A stretch of 64,000 bases of DNA from Branchiostoma floridae (taxonomy: Eukaryota; Chordata; Leptocardii; Amphioxiformes; Branchiostomatidae): NCBI RefSeq assembly GCF_000003815.2, contig NC_049982.1, positions 6,865,283-6,929,282 of the forward strand. The letters run 5' to 3'. Shown here in pieces: positions 1 to 12,700 of this stretch. The position numbers were made by a program, and so were the translations under genes. The notes under the pieces are model-generated. The model did no database searches. It was not told the DNA's origin and was given only the letters and a program-made list of their open reading frames with translations. The first letter of the stretch is position 1; each line of letters opens with the position of its first letter.

Positions 1-18
1 ATGGCCTGATTTCCACAG

Positions 19-3000
19 AAATGACAGTATCGGCGGTGTGGTACAAGGAGATCTCTACCTGTCCGCTGCAGGAGGCCCGTACTATGTGTCCGGTGACATC
101 ATCATCCTCCCAAACAGTTCTCTCTCCATCGAGGCTGGGACAACACTTGATTTCGCGCAGGACATAGGTTTGTTCGTTCAAGGAAGATTGGTTGCAAATG
201 GCAGCGAGCAAGAAAGAGTACAGTTTCTGTTAGCTTGGAAAGACAACGACAGTGCGCCGTCTGGCAGGGAGGACTTCATCAAGCTTGTTGGCGGCAATCA
301 CACGAGGGAGGGGTATGTACATGTCTTTGCGAATGGATCTTGGCAGACCGTTTGCCGGGATGATGACTGGGTTTGGACAGATTCTGAGAGAGTTTGTCAA
401 CATCTTGGCTACAGGGGAATAGAGTCGGACGTCGTTGACAGGCGACCATTTTCTGAATCCACATGGCAACGCAACTTGACATGCGGCGACCTCTTCGAGG
501 AAGGGGAAACGCGATGCGTGCATCCCATCAACACCACAGAATGTGCATCCGTTTTGTATGTGGTTTGCGAGTATACCCCCTGGTTCGGATTACACTTTAC
601 ACTAACAGCAGCTCCCAGCATCCTGCGGAACGTCGACGTGTCCGGGAGCAGAACCGGACTGCACGTTGACTTCCACAGCCACAGGATGTCCGACATCCGC
701 GTGCGTGACGTACAGGATGACGGTATCATTATTCGACACCATGATGCTCTGCGGAATCCCTCCGTATGTGACGACTGTAGTCTTGAAAGCATCGGAGGCC
801 ACGGCATACAGGTCTATTCCGCGCCTTCGTTAATCAGAAAGACTTCCATTGAGAACGTCGTAGGAAACGGCATAGACATTAGGGGCATCACACCAGAAGA
901 CGTCATGAAGGCAACATCACTGATACCACTTTCTGCCAGACACTCTATTTGCTCCGGTAATAAAGCCTTGGATCCAGGCGAACGTCTTTTAGTAGAGCTG
1001 ACAGGAGTGGGTAGCTGCGTGGAGTTTTTGTCCACAGTGCCAGGCCACATCATTGCGGTACAGGCCATGTTTAAGACTAGCAATACAATGCTGTCGCTGA
1101 GCGTTCACGATGGTGGTTCAGCTGAATCAGGACAGGTATGGACCATTGATGACGAGGAGTCAGAAGTAATTGTTTCAAGCGGCCAGACCATTGCCCTTGT
1201 GTATGAAGCCTCGGGACCAGAAAACAAGACATATCTTCTGGTAGAGGCATTAAAAGATGACGACAGGCAACATCCAGCTGGTGACAACGCTAACATAAAA
1301 CGGGGCATCGTTATTGAAGACGCAACCATATATAAAGCCGAAATAGGAGTTAACCTCGACCAATCAGAGAAAAGTAACCTACGCCACCTCCAAATTACGA
1401 ATTCATCCGCAATGTACTGTAATCAGGGCATGAAACTGCTGAATATTTCGGCGAATATCATCGTAAAAGATAGCAGTTTGAAAGACAATAAGGAAACCGG
1501 CATCATAGTGGAAGAAGTAACACGAAACAAAGCATCCATCAGTTTGAATGCATCGGAAATCTCTTGGAATGGGGGAGCGGGACTGGAAATGACATTTTCA
1601 GATTCGACGTACGAAAAAGAAATCGTGGTCTCTGGATGTCGATTCGAAAGGAATGCGCTTGTGGGTAGTGAGGGGAATCCTGCAGTAAGTCTCACGGGAC
1701 ACGCTGCCAAATGGGACATAAGAGGAAATACGTTTGACAACAATCCAATAGCTGCGGTGGAAATAGCTGGAGCGATGTCGATGTGGAACTTTGAACAAAA
1801 CTGGTTCATTCGTAACCGCGTTCAGAGGTATCTAATCAGTACCGCCGATGTGTCATTTTCTACAGTCACCTTCGAGGGAAATGCCTTTACTGACAATCAG
1901 GTAGAAAACGGTGGTTTGATGGATATAAGTGGGTTTGAAAACAACTGCACGATTTCATCAAACGTGTTCCAGAACAACTCGGGGTGGTATGTTATCGACA
2001 TCGCAGTTTCTGGACATGGAGTCGATGGTACAATCTTACCCTTCGTCACAGTGTCTGATAACCGTCTGGAGGGCAATGTAATCAACCAGTCACATGAGTC
2101 TTTCGGCTGTGCTATTTTTGTTGGACTGATGCAGAACGTCCCAATATTCCAGTTCAACCGTCTGCATAACCCTCATTTTACCTGGGAAGTGTGCATGGAC
2201 AGAGCCGATACGTTATCTGACAACGTGTTTGAGGCACCGCTGAACTGGTGGGGAAGTGAAGACCCAACTACAATCCGGGACAGGATTTTCGACTTTGACG
2301 ATTGGAACGATCACCCTCTTGTCGACTTTAGTCCTTTCCTGATATCTGCAGAGGGGAATATGTCACGCCATTGGGTCAGGATCTCAGAAATAGGAGGACG
2401 GATCTTTGGCAACATGACACTTACGATTGATGGCAGTCCGTATCTTGTATCCGAGGATATCACAGTTCTCCCGAATGCAACATTAAACATCCATCCCGGC
2501 GTCGAACTGCAATTTGCTCCAAACATAGGAATATTGGTAGAAGGATCATTACAAGCCATGGGAGAGGAAGATAACAAAATAGTTATGACATCAGGTTCTC
2601 AGCATCAGAGGATACCTCCAGGCATAACAGCGGACAGGTTTTCCGGAATACGCCTTGCCAATGGTGCTAATCCATTCGAGGGAAGAGTGGAGATATTTGT
2701 TAATGGACAATGGGGAACTGTCTGTCATGATTATTGGGGACCATCTGACGCCACTGTGGCTTGCAGACAACTTGGATTTGGCCCAGTGGTAGATTACTGG
2801 CATCGCTTTGGTGGTGGATCAGGTCCCATATGGTTGGATAACGTCAACTGCAATGGGAATGAGTTTGATCTGCTTTCATGTAGGTCTAGAGGGATAGGGT
2901 CCCACAACTGTGATCACAATGATGACATAGGTATCAAATGTGGTCGGCAAAGAACAGCTTTATTCGCAAGAGACGACCACTGGGGCAACATTCGTGTCCA

Positions 3001-3719
3001 AACCACACACACAGAGTCACCGAGAGATGTACCAAGCTCCGTATTGCAGTATGTCACAATTTCTGGGGCAGGCATGTTGCATGGGATCGAGGTTCCGGCA
3101 ATACAAACCATTGGTAATGTCATAACGCTGCATCACGTAAACGTGTACAACTGTAGCTCACATGGTATCGAACTGGTGTCACCATCAGAATCAGCAGATT
3201 ACAACACTGTCAATGTGAACATGACGTCATCGACCACAGCGATGAAATTGGTGGAGTATAACAAAGATGTAGTATTGGAGAACATAGAGGCCACAGGAGG
3301 CAAGCATGGTATCCAGTTCAAGTCTCTTTGGGATTATAGTGTGACAACTCAGTTCCTGGAGACAAGTTCAGACATCTTTGTTGAAATTTGTGACAAAACC
3401 CCGACGGCGTATGTGACCTCTTCGACGATGATTTTCCACCGTAGCTCGTATCTGAACGGCTTTGCTAGGTCAGTCCACTGTAGTGTGATTATAAAAGCTC
3501 GGAGGAACCGTAGAATTCACATGAGACTGGACATATCATCGGTTAAGACAGGAAGTCGACTCAGCCTCCACCATGGGACATACAATGGAAATACAATCTC
3601 GCACTACGACAATGCACAAACATACGAGCTGACATCCTCCTCAGACACTGTTCGGATGGTGATGAGCGGACGTATCTATTTCACCTGCCAAGCTACAGTA
3701 GTTTCAAGTAACAGAACAG
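19..3719 (+). CDS. bark: Exon 1 in window: beta-helix unit 1 with SRCR domain, start of unit 2 with second SRCR
   Basis: This is a single 3.7-kb open exon, with acceptor TTCCACAG before 19 and donor CAG|GTAAGG after 3719. It opens with the unit start [11 protein letters not shown] followed by a [20 protein letters not shown]-type strand-turn. SRCR 1 lies at about 278-566 ([25 protein letters not shown], paired Cys). Long runs of short 'N.F..N' beta-helix rungs follow, then [16 protein letters not shown] near 2243. Unit 2 starts near 2410 ([19 protein letters not shown]). SRCR 2 lies at about 2644-2940 ([37 protein letters not shown]). Numerous N-glycosylation sequons support an extracellular position. 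The reading frame is already open at the left edge, so the protein starts upstream of the window. Confidence 0.93.
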
Positions 3720-6700
3720 GTAAGGCCGGCATAATTTTACCATTAGATATGAATTTTAGAATTTTCTGAACAAGATAATGCCCCATCTGCCCAACAAGAT
3801 ATTATTACAAAACTCATATAGCTTAGAGTTGTATATATATGTGTACCCATCTTTGTGCATAAGTGGGTTTAGTTTATGATAGTCTGATTGTCTTAGCATA
3901 TATTTCTTGACAAATTTAACAATTTTTTTTCTTCAAAATTGCTCACTCCGCAGTTCGGGTGAATCATGTCGTAGCTAACAGTGTGATTCAAGGAAACAGA
4001 GAGGGCGGACTTGTTTACACGGAACAGGGCACAGCAAGCACGCGTCTCCGCATCGTGAACACGGTCGTAAGGGACAACAGTGCTACGTCATCGTCAAGCC
4101 ATTCGGCAGCCATTTCAGTTCGTGCGAAGGATATCCTGATTGACATGTTCAACAATACCGTGCAAAACAACAACGGTGGGGTCAGAGTACAGCTAGATGG
4201 ACCGGAGACCAACAACACTGAAGAGACAAGAATGCATAAGATTACAAACAGTACATTCAACAACAACTACGGCTCAGACGTACTATATTTTGAACTTCTT
4301 CAGTCCCAAACGGACCATCTAATTCTGCAGGGAAACATAATGGAAAAGAACGAGGTGCCTAGTGCTGGCAGAGGCATAGTCACACTCACGGGAGTCCATA
4401 CAGATCTCACGCAGAATACGTTCGGAGGAAACAATGGCGAACATGTCCTCAAGTATCAAGATCGAGACAATGGAGATGGCCATAGAAGCATAAACATCAG
4501 TGCAAACGTTTTCGAAGATACTATCGAAGTAGACCGAATTGTGGACATATCCGGAAACAGTACAAGAGTGGTCTCCGAAGAAAATGTGTTCCAAACTAAC
4601 CAAGCCACTCTTATGCGGATCAGAGTTTCTGAGGGACAAGTCCAATTATTGGACAACGACTTTCACGGAAACAGAGGCCGGCTTCTTTCGTTTGAGCAAA
4701 GCAGTATGACTAGTGTCGAAATGATGGGAAACGACTTTCGTAACAACATTCGAGCTTCAAATTCTCTTTTAGACCTTCGTGGTGACAACTTCTACGCAAT
4801 AACGCAAAATCTACTGTCAAATAACAGCGCTCCTATCATGATCAGAGTCTCCACGGCATTTCTGCATGATAACAGCTCAACCACTACAGATGTGTCGATG
4901 ATTGGAAACATTCTAAAGGACAACATTTACTTCAATATTTACGACAACATCACCAGTCGTGACGTTGTAAGTTCATGCGCTGTTTTTTTCGCATCAGACC
5001 AAAATGTCCCAAGCTTTAGCAAGAACACACTGCAAAACCACAAGTTTCAGTATGAGCTATGCATGGATGCCTCTATTGCTTCCCTCAATAACATTCAGAA
5101 TGCATCTGAGAATTGGTGGGGAAGTCAAAATGAAGACAACATTCGGCTGAGAATCTTCGACTTTGATGACAGAAATGACCGCAGGATCGTTAACTTCAGT
5201 CCATATCGAGCCAGTGAGTACGGAAACAACAGTATGTACGCGGACATCAGCAGAGATGAGGGTAGTATCTTACATGGACGGATACACAGATCTCTTACAC
5301 TGGAGTCATCAAAGAGCCCATACATAGCCACAGGTGACGTCACCATCCTGCCAAATGTTACTCTCAGCATAGAGCCAGGTGTTGAGATCCGTGTCCAACA
5401 GGATGTTGGGATCCTTGTCTTGGGGAGTCTCCTGGCAAAGGGCACCAAAGAGGACAGGATAAGATTTTTACCACTCCATGAAATGGTCTCTTCCCCAGTA
5501 GCAAGTACATGGGAAGGGAACAACAGTAATTCGTGGGGAAACATCCGAATATCAGTTAGTAATTCTCAACTGACCATAGATCAGAAAATCACACTCGAAA
5601 ACGTAGATTTTTTACATGCTGGTCAGCTACACGGACAAGACGTTCCTAGTCTGCAAATTATCGGCATTCACTTAGAAATTAGTGACGTAACCATCGCAAA
5701 TTGCGTATCGGACGCGATTGAGGTTGTGTCTGCAAACCGTGTCAAGATAGATCGATTGTTTGCTGATAGCTGTAAGACTGCTGTCTCTCTCGCTGATATA
5801 TCGAGCGACACTTACATAGGCTCATCGACCATTAGCTCGAACGAGATCGGAATCAGCATGACAGAAGCTTTAACCTACAGAGAGGTCTACATACCTAAAG
5901 GCCATGTCAGTTCCTTTGGATTCGTCGACATCTGTGATCACCAAAACGTCATCGAAGTACAGACAAGTTTGAAACTTTATCACAACTCCCATTACTCCAC
6001 GCGTGTCTCATGTGTTAAAGTAGTCAGAACAAAACCAGAATTTCTTCTTCGCGCAAAGATATCGAGTCAGGACGTACAGCAAACAGTGACAATATATGAC
6101 GGGGAGTTGCCATCAAATGATAAGCGCCTTCTTCACCTAACGCCTTCTACAGTCATCAGCTCCATGACGAAGAAAGTAGTTTTCTCTGTATCCAACAAAT
6201 TGCTGATTGTGGCAAATGATCCGATAAACTTTCTAGTAGAAGTGAACGCCATCAGGAAGTCAGGTCAGTGTCATTTGTTTTCAGATTTTATTTCTAAGCC
6301 ACGCATGTAATTGTCAATTTTTAATTGTCCTGTAAGCGTTGCCGAGATATCATTTTTCTGCCCTACTCACCTACATGCCATCAAAACGATATTACGTAGA
6401 AACAGTACAATGATAGCACGTATCGTTTAAATCACATTTCCTGCAGCCTATATATCATTTGAACTGTTAGAGTAATAGCAAGATTGACCTATATGCAAAG
6501 AATGCGGCATTCAAAAATTCCGCGCAACAATACAATTTAAGTATCAGAACTTCACATATTTTGTAACCGTTTGATAGCAATATTTGTAAATGTCTTCTAT
6601 GCAATTTCTTTGTTCTGTCCAGAGAGCTGCAGTTTCGAGGATCTGTCATGCCCCTGGACAAATTCCCAAGACACGGCATGCCGGGAGGAGGATATAGAAC

Positions 6701-9700
6701 AGGACTGGAGACTGCGGACCCGTGAAGTCGACCATCAGTGGTTTTCTGGACCACCGACGGACAAAACATATGGTATGTTCCATTAAACCAAAAATGTTTA
6801 ACTTTGTTTATGTACAAATAACGCAGCAATCCGTCTGATTATATTTCACTACATACCGTATACATGGCAGTGAAATGTATTGTTCCTACATTTCTCTCCT
6901 AACCATGGGTATAGGAGTGAAATATTTTGTTATATGTCAACTGTGTGGCATGGGTGAATAGATATATTGCTATATTTCTTCACCCATGCCAAAAGTATGG
7001 GATGAAATAAATTTACATATCGTTTGTGTTTATGTTTCTTCTTCTATCTCCTCCTGTCAAATCTTCAAAGGTATTCATCTTGGACGATTGTGGGTCATAT
7101 TGCCTGAAATTCTGCACAAGGGAAAAGCGGACCAATGCCCCGAGATTTTTTTTCATGTTTTACCGGATGGGAGAAAACATATTGTTTTAACTGGGAGAGA
7201 TCGCGTGGCACAGCGGCAGCGTGTTTGCCTCGGGACTGAGAGGTCTCGAGTTCGAATCCGGCTGCGTGTCACCGATCTTGTGCCCTTGGGAAAGGCACTT
7301 TACACGGCTTTCCTCACTCTCCTCAGGTGAAAATGAGTACTTAGCTTCGGTCAGGGCCGTCCCTCGGATAGGACGTTAAGGTCCCGTGTCTGAGGAGAGC
7401 CATACGCGATGGCGCGGTGTGAGTGGTTCAAAAACCTACAGTCCCTTGGCCGCACCTGGGGCAATTACTGTCGTATTGAGGTCACCTGAGTGGCACCGAA
7501 TGGCAGCTCGCTCCAGACCCTTTCGATTCAGCTAAGCTGAGGTCAGAAAAAACTGGCATGTTAAAAATTCTTCTGGAATCAACCAATGAAAAAAAAGAGG
7601 TGCGGTCCCGCTTTCCAGCTTTCAGAATTCGGAATAGGAATAGCTTTGGCATTAGATGAAAGTGGTGTAACATGGAGACTTCCATTTTGAAAAAGGGTGT
7701 TTGGGGAGAGCCCATTGTTGTATGGGGGGGGGGTCAAATAAATATCTATTTTTGAGTGGAATGATGTTTGGATAGTCTATTTCTGCAAAATGCTGATATG
7801 GAACATCATTTTTTGTACCGTGAAGAAGACAGTGGAGTAAAATATTCTGTATTTGCTCGCGAGCAAATACTGGCATTCCTAGTCTTCTTCTATTTTCTTT
7901 CTGTACATGCATTCAACGGTAGCGTTGGCATACGGGAGCAAAATGAATGTTCATCGTTAGTCTGCAAGGATTTCTGTTCTGTATTACTATTATATACTTT
8001 AGCTGAGATTGTGTGCATACTCCCAGAGCTGTATTCAATACATAAGATAATCATCTGCCTCCATGATTTGAAACTTTCAGGACTTTTAAGTGCAACTTAT
8101 GTAGCTTTTATTAGATTTATAAGCTTGAAATGGACAAAGATAACAACAACAACAAAAATGAATTTCAGAGTCAGCTTACTACTCCCTCGGATGCTGGAGG
8201 GATTCATCAAGTAGTGCTATCCCGTCCCTCGAAGGGACAGACCCTCATCTCGATGGTCACTACAGCTCCAGAGAAAACCCCATACAGAAATGTCATGATG
8301 TCGTGGTGAGTCGAGGCTTCCCAGTGTTTGCCGTACGAAATGGCGGCCGATGCTTATCCGGACCTGACGCAGAGTCAACATACATGATGTATGGCCAGTC
8401 AACAGGATGTAGGTCAGACGGTGAAGGCGGCTCCTGGGCCAACCAAGTCTACAAGACTGTCAATGCCAATGGTGAGCATCACATGTACAGGTTTAATCAT
8501 GACACTGCTGCAATTTCATATCGGCCATTTGAATTTCTGGTCTTCAATCTTCATTCTCAGGCAGACATCATGACGCGCACTAAACTGCGATGAAAATACT
8601 TGCGTATACAATATACTCAAGAACTCAAGGATCATGTCATGACTTAGCAAATTACAAAGGAAATGTTAACTTAATTTTTTTTTAGACCAGTACCTGTACG
8701 CCGGGTCACACTACGTCGGCCATCCGCAATACCAGATCCACGCGACATTGGAGAGTGCTGCCGAACCCGCCTCTACCATCTGTGGACTGTCGTTCTACTA
8801 TTACCTCGGCTCAGACAGCTCTAACCACCCGGTCTCTCTCTCTGTAACCGCGGGAACTGAGTACAACAAATCTGACGTTTTCGCAGTCACTGCTATCAGA
8901 TCCAGCGACTGGGAGCTGGCAAACATCGTTATCAAAGAAACTAAAAATGTCTCCTCGGTTGCTATAATAGCAAGGTATTGGAAGGGCCAGAGAACAAGTG
9001 TATCCATCGATGAACTAAGGACATTCTACTGCAAACAGAGTAAGTTGTGCCCCTATTTTCTAACGCATTCAATTGCTGTATATTATATTAGGCTATTTGC
9101 CAAATCACAATGCCGTTGATACGTATGATCAAGAGAATGTCAATCTGTTTTTTTCAGGTATCAAATCTTCAGTGATAATGGAAACTGTCGTTGAGAACAA
9201 CAAAAAGAGCGGCATTGTGTACAAAGGTGAAGATGGCGCTGTGAAAGTAGAAAACTGTAAAATTGTTGGTAACGGCGTGGTGACTGCCGAAACAGAATCC
9301 ACGCATGCTGTTTCCCTGACACTTAAGAAGACTTCCCTCATCTTCAAGAACAATTACGTCGCACACAATCAAAACGGAGGCGTGAATGTGAACATATTGG
9401 CTGGAACTAATTGGCTCACCAAGTCACAAAATGTCACCCATTCACTTTTGAATAACTTCATTTCCTACAATAACCAATCAGAGGCGCTGGTCATTCAGGA
9501 CAACGATGAGGACGGGTATCTCTCCGTGCAACTGAGAGGTAACACAATCAGTCACAATTTTCCGGATGATACCAGAAACGTTATCGACATAGAAAATGCC
9601 GGATGTCGAGTTTATCGCAACACCCTATACAACAACACCGGTCTTCACGCTGTGAAATGGAGAAGGACTGTAAGTAACGAGACAAGTGTGTTCCGCGGTA

Positions 9701-12700
9701 ACCGTGTGCTGTACAACTTGGGGCAGTCACCATCGTCAAGGATATCGGTCTTGACAAGTTCGGGCATCGAATATCATAACAACAGATTTGTGAATCCGGC
9801 CAACATCTTTGAAATAGGCAGCACGGACAGAACGCAAACATCGTCAGTGATAAACGCCACCATGAACTGGTGGGGCTCTGCTGACGAGGAAGTGATCAGA
9901 CGACGGATTCGCGACGATGACGTGGAGTCAGAACTGACAGACATCAACTTCATTCCTTTCCTGACAAAACTTCCCCTAGTTACATCTTCAGGTTCGTATG
10001 TTTCAGTCTGTTATTCTCTCTGCATTACAGATGGAATTTTCTATTCATGACTTACACGTAATCAAGACTAACTGCCTACTTAAATGAAGAAATGTCAAAT
10101 GATATTGTTACGTTGTGTCCTGTGATTATTGTTTGTTACAGGAGGATGCCCAAGTGACTGGTATGCCTCCACGTTCGGCTGTTACATGTTTGTGGTTGGG
10201 TCACTCAACTGGCAAGAAGCTCAAGAAGTTTGCACAGTGAGTTTGCGCAATCCTCTCATTTCAGAATACGTAGTAAGTTAAAAGTGAACAAAAAATTGTC
10301 AGTGGCTTAAGGCAATGGTTTGATTTTGACTGTTGTACATTAGTCCAATGGGGCACAAGTGGCGACCTTTGCAAGCCTGGAGGAAGTGTCGGATGTTGTC
10401 ACCAACCTGATCTTCGAGGCGGGTGATCGGGGTGACGAACAGAAGATCTGGATCGGCAGAGGGGGACTGCCCGCAGTTGTCACGGGGATTCCCGGTCCAG
10501 ATGAAGAGTTGCTGACAGTGGTCATTGATGAACCGCAGCAGGTATGGAATCATGCATCGTTCAGTAGTCGTTTATTTCACGAGTACTGGATTGACTGGAA
10601 GGGTAAGACAAAAGACATTTCCACACAATACCTGTTCATGGAGAATACACTATCTCCGTCTGCTTAGCTCTGAACCACACAACTGCGCAACAATACAGCA
10701 GAGGGGGCAGTTCGCTGTTGATTTCAATGGTGTAACGTTATATTTCATGCTGGGTGCGAAGCAGTCCTTGCTATAACTAGGCCAAGAAGCGAGGTTGTAA
10801 CCTTCCGAATGTAAAGCGAGTACTCTAACCACTAGGACAGTGCACTGGGAGGTGACCTTGATTAATCATGTCCTGTACTTTAAACAGGTGTCACCCGAGA
10901 TGGGCAGCCAGAGCAGCACAGCGGTCATCTTGATTTCTGGCGGGTCTCTGGTGACGATTGAAACTTCGCCTGCTGAATCCGAAAGGAATCCTTTCATTTG
11001 CAAGAAAGAACTTGGTAAGAACCTGTTTCTTGCATTGTCGCATCTCTTAGTTGTTACGTTTTGTAGTGCCCTTTGCAAGTCGCACATATGTTCACCTCTA
11101 ATGAGTGATCAAAGTTCATTTACATAAAATGATGGCTTTCATGTTATCTCAAGCGACAACCATGTTTTTAATTCTTCACAGTTGTCCGGTGCCCGTTTGC
11201 GTGCTTCCATAGGGGACAGTGTGTCGGCAGAACGTGCATCTGTAACAGAGGCTGGGAAGGAGAAGCGTGTGCCGACTTCCACTGTAGAGATGTCAACAAC
11301 TGTGGAGCTTTCGGAACTTGTGTTGGACCAAACAACTGTAGATGTAAGTTCGGATGGCAGGTACGTACACCAGCTGGCCCATGTTGATGACGAAATTGCA
11401 GAACACGCTTTTGAAATACTTAGTTTTAGTTACTGCATGTGAATGATACCAATACCGTACATTAAATCATCATGCATGATCATCAAATTCCAGGGGCGCG
11501 CATGCTCTGTGAGCTACTGCAATCGCTTCGACACGTGCAGAGCATGCGCAAGAGAGACCGGATGTGGATGGTGTGATTCGTCTCAGCAGTGCCTACCGGG
11601 TACCGGAAGTGGTCCAGATACGGACTCCTGCTCCGCCTGGTTTTACTACGGCTGTTTGACCGCTGGGACCATAGAGACATGTTCGGAACAGATTCAGGTG
11701 AATGAATCTGCAATGTGTATTGACGTTAAAATTTCAGAGAAATGGAGAGTCATGTCAGTGATGTAAGTGTTACTGTTTGATTAGTTGGACGTAACGCATG
11801 TTGTTGATGGTATACAGAAAATCGACTGTGAAAGGCGGCAGTGCAATGACACCCTGCCTTCGTCCAGCATAGCAACGTGCAGCAAATGTCTGGACACCCA
11901 ATACTGCTATTATCAGCCGGTGAGTTCTGTAACTTTGTTGTTACTGTTATATCAGGGCAACGTTACATATGCTTTGTAACTGTGTAAAGAGTATGTCAGA
12001 TGATGATGAACTGTAAATACTATGATAAAGTTTCGCCAAAAATAGTTACTCAAGCAACTGGATATGGTTTTGAAACGGTCAGACGTTTCGGATAGAATCC
12101 ACTATCCTTCGTCAGTGACACTGAAGAGATCTGGAAGAAACAGGTCTTTTATACTCTAACTATGAATGAAGACAATTTCCGATGTCCAATAGGAAAGGTT
12201 GTAAGACAATTCAGATTGAAGACAATTTGGATTCCAAAGAAAACAAAGCTAAGCCAAAGTCAAGCTGAAGACAATTTGGATTTCAAAGGATATCAAGGCT
12301 AAGACACAGTTAATGCAAATGAGTCAATTAGCTCCTGTTGTTTTAGTTACAGGAGCTAAAATTTTTGTTGGTGGGGGGGGGGGGGTAGTGCTATGTCCCA
12401 AGTGCCGAAAAAGTTCCATACGTAGCCCCCTTTTCTGTTGAGGGTGGGATTGTATATTCTCTCATATATGGCCTCTCTAACTCCCCGTTCAAACCAGCGG
12501 GCTTCACGGTCTAGGATGTCGGTAGATTGGAGGTTGAAGGAATGTCCTTGGTTGTGTTCTAGGTGGTTGAAAATAGCAGAAGAGTTGCCGTTGGCCTTTG
12601 GTTTGCAATGTTCTTGGTATCTTGCTTTTAGTGGACGACTAGTCTCACCAATGTATGTGTTGTTACAGTTGGGTTCCTCGCATTTGAGTCTATAGAATAC

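Noticed and set aside
7200-7275. Possible tRNA gene
   Set aside because: Box A and B fit, but the acceptor ends do not pair and a SINE body follows directly, so it is called a tRNA-derived SINE.
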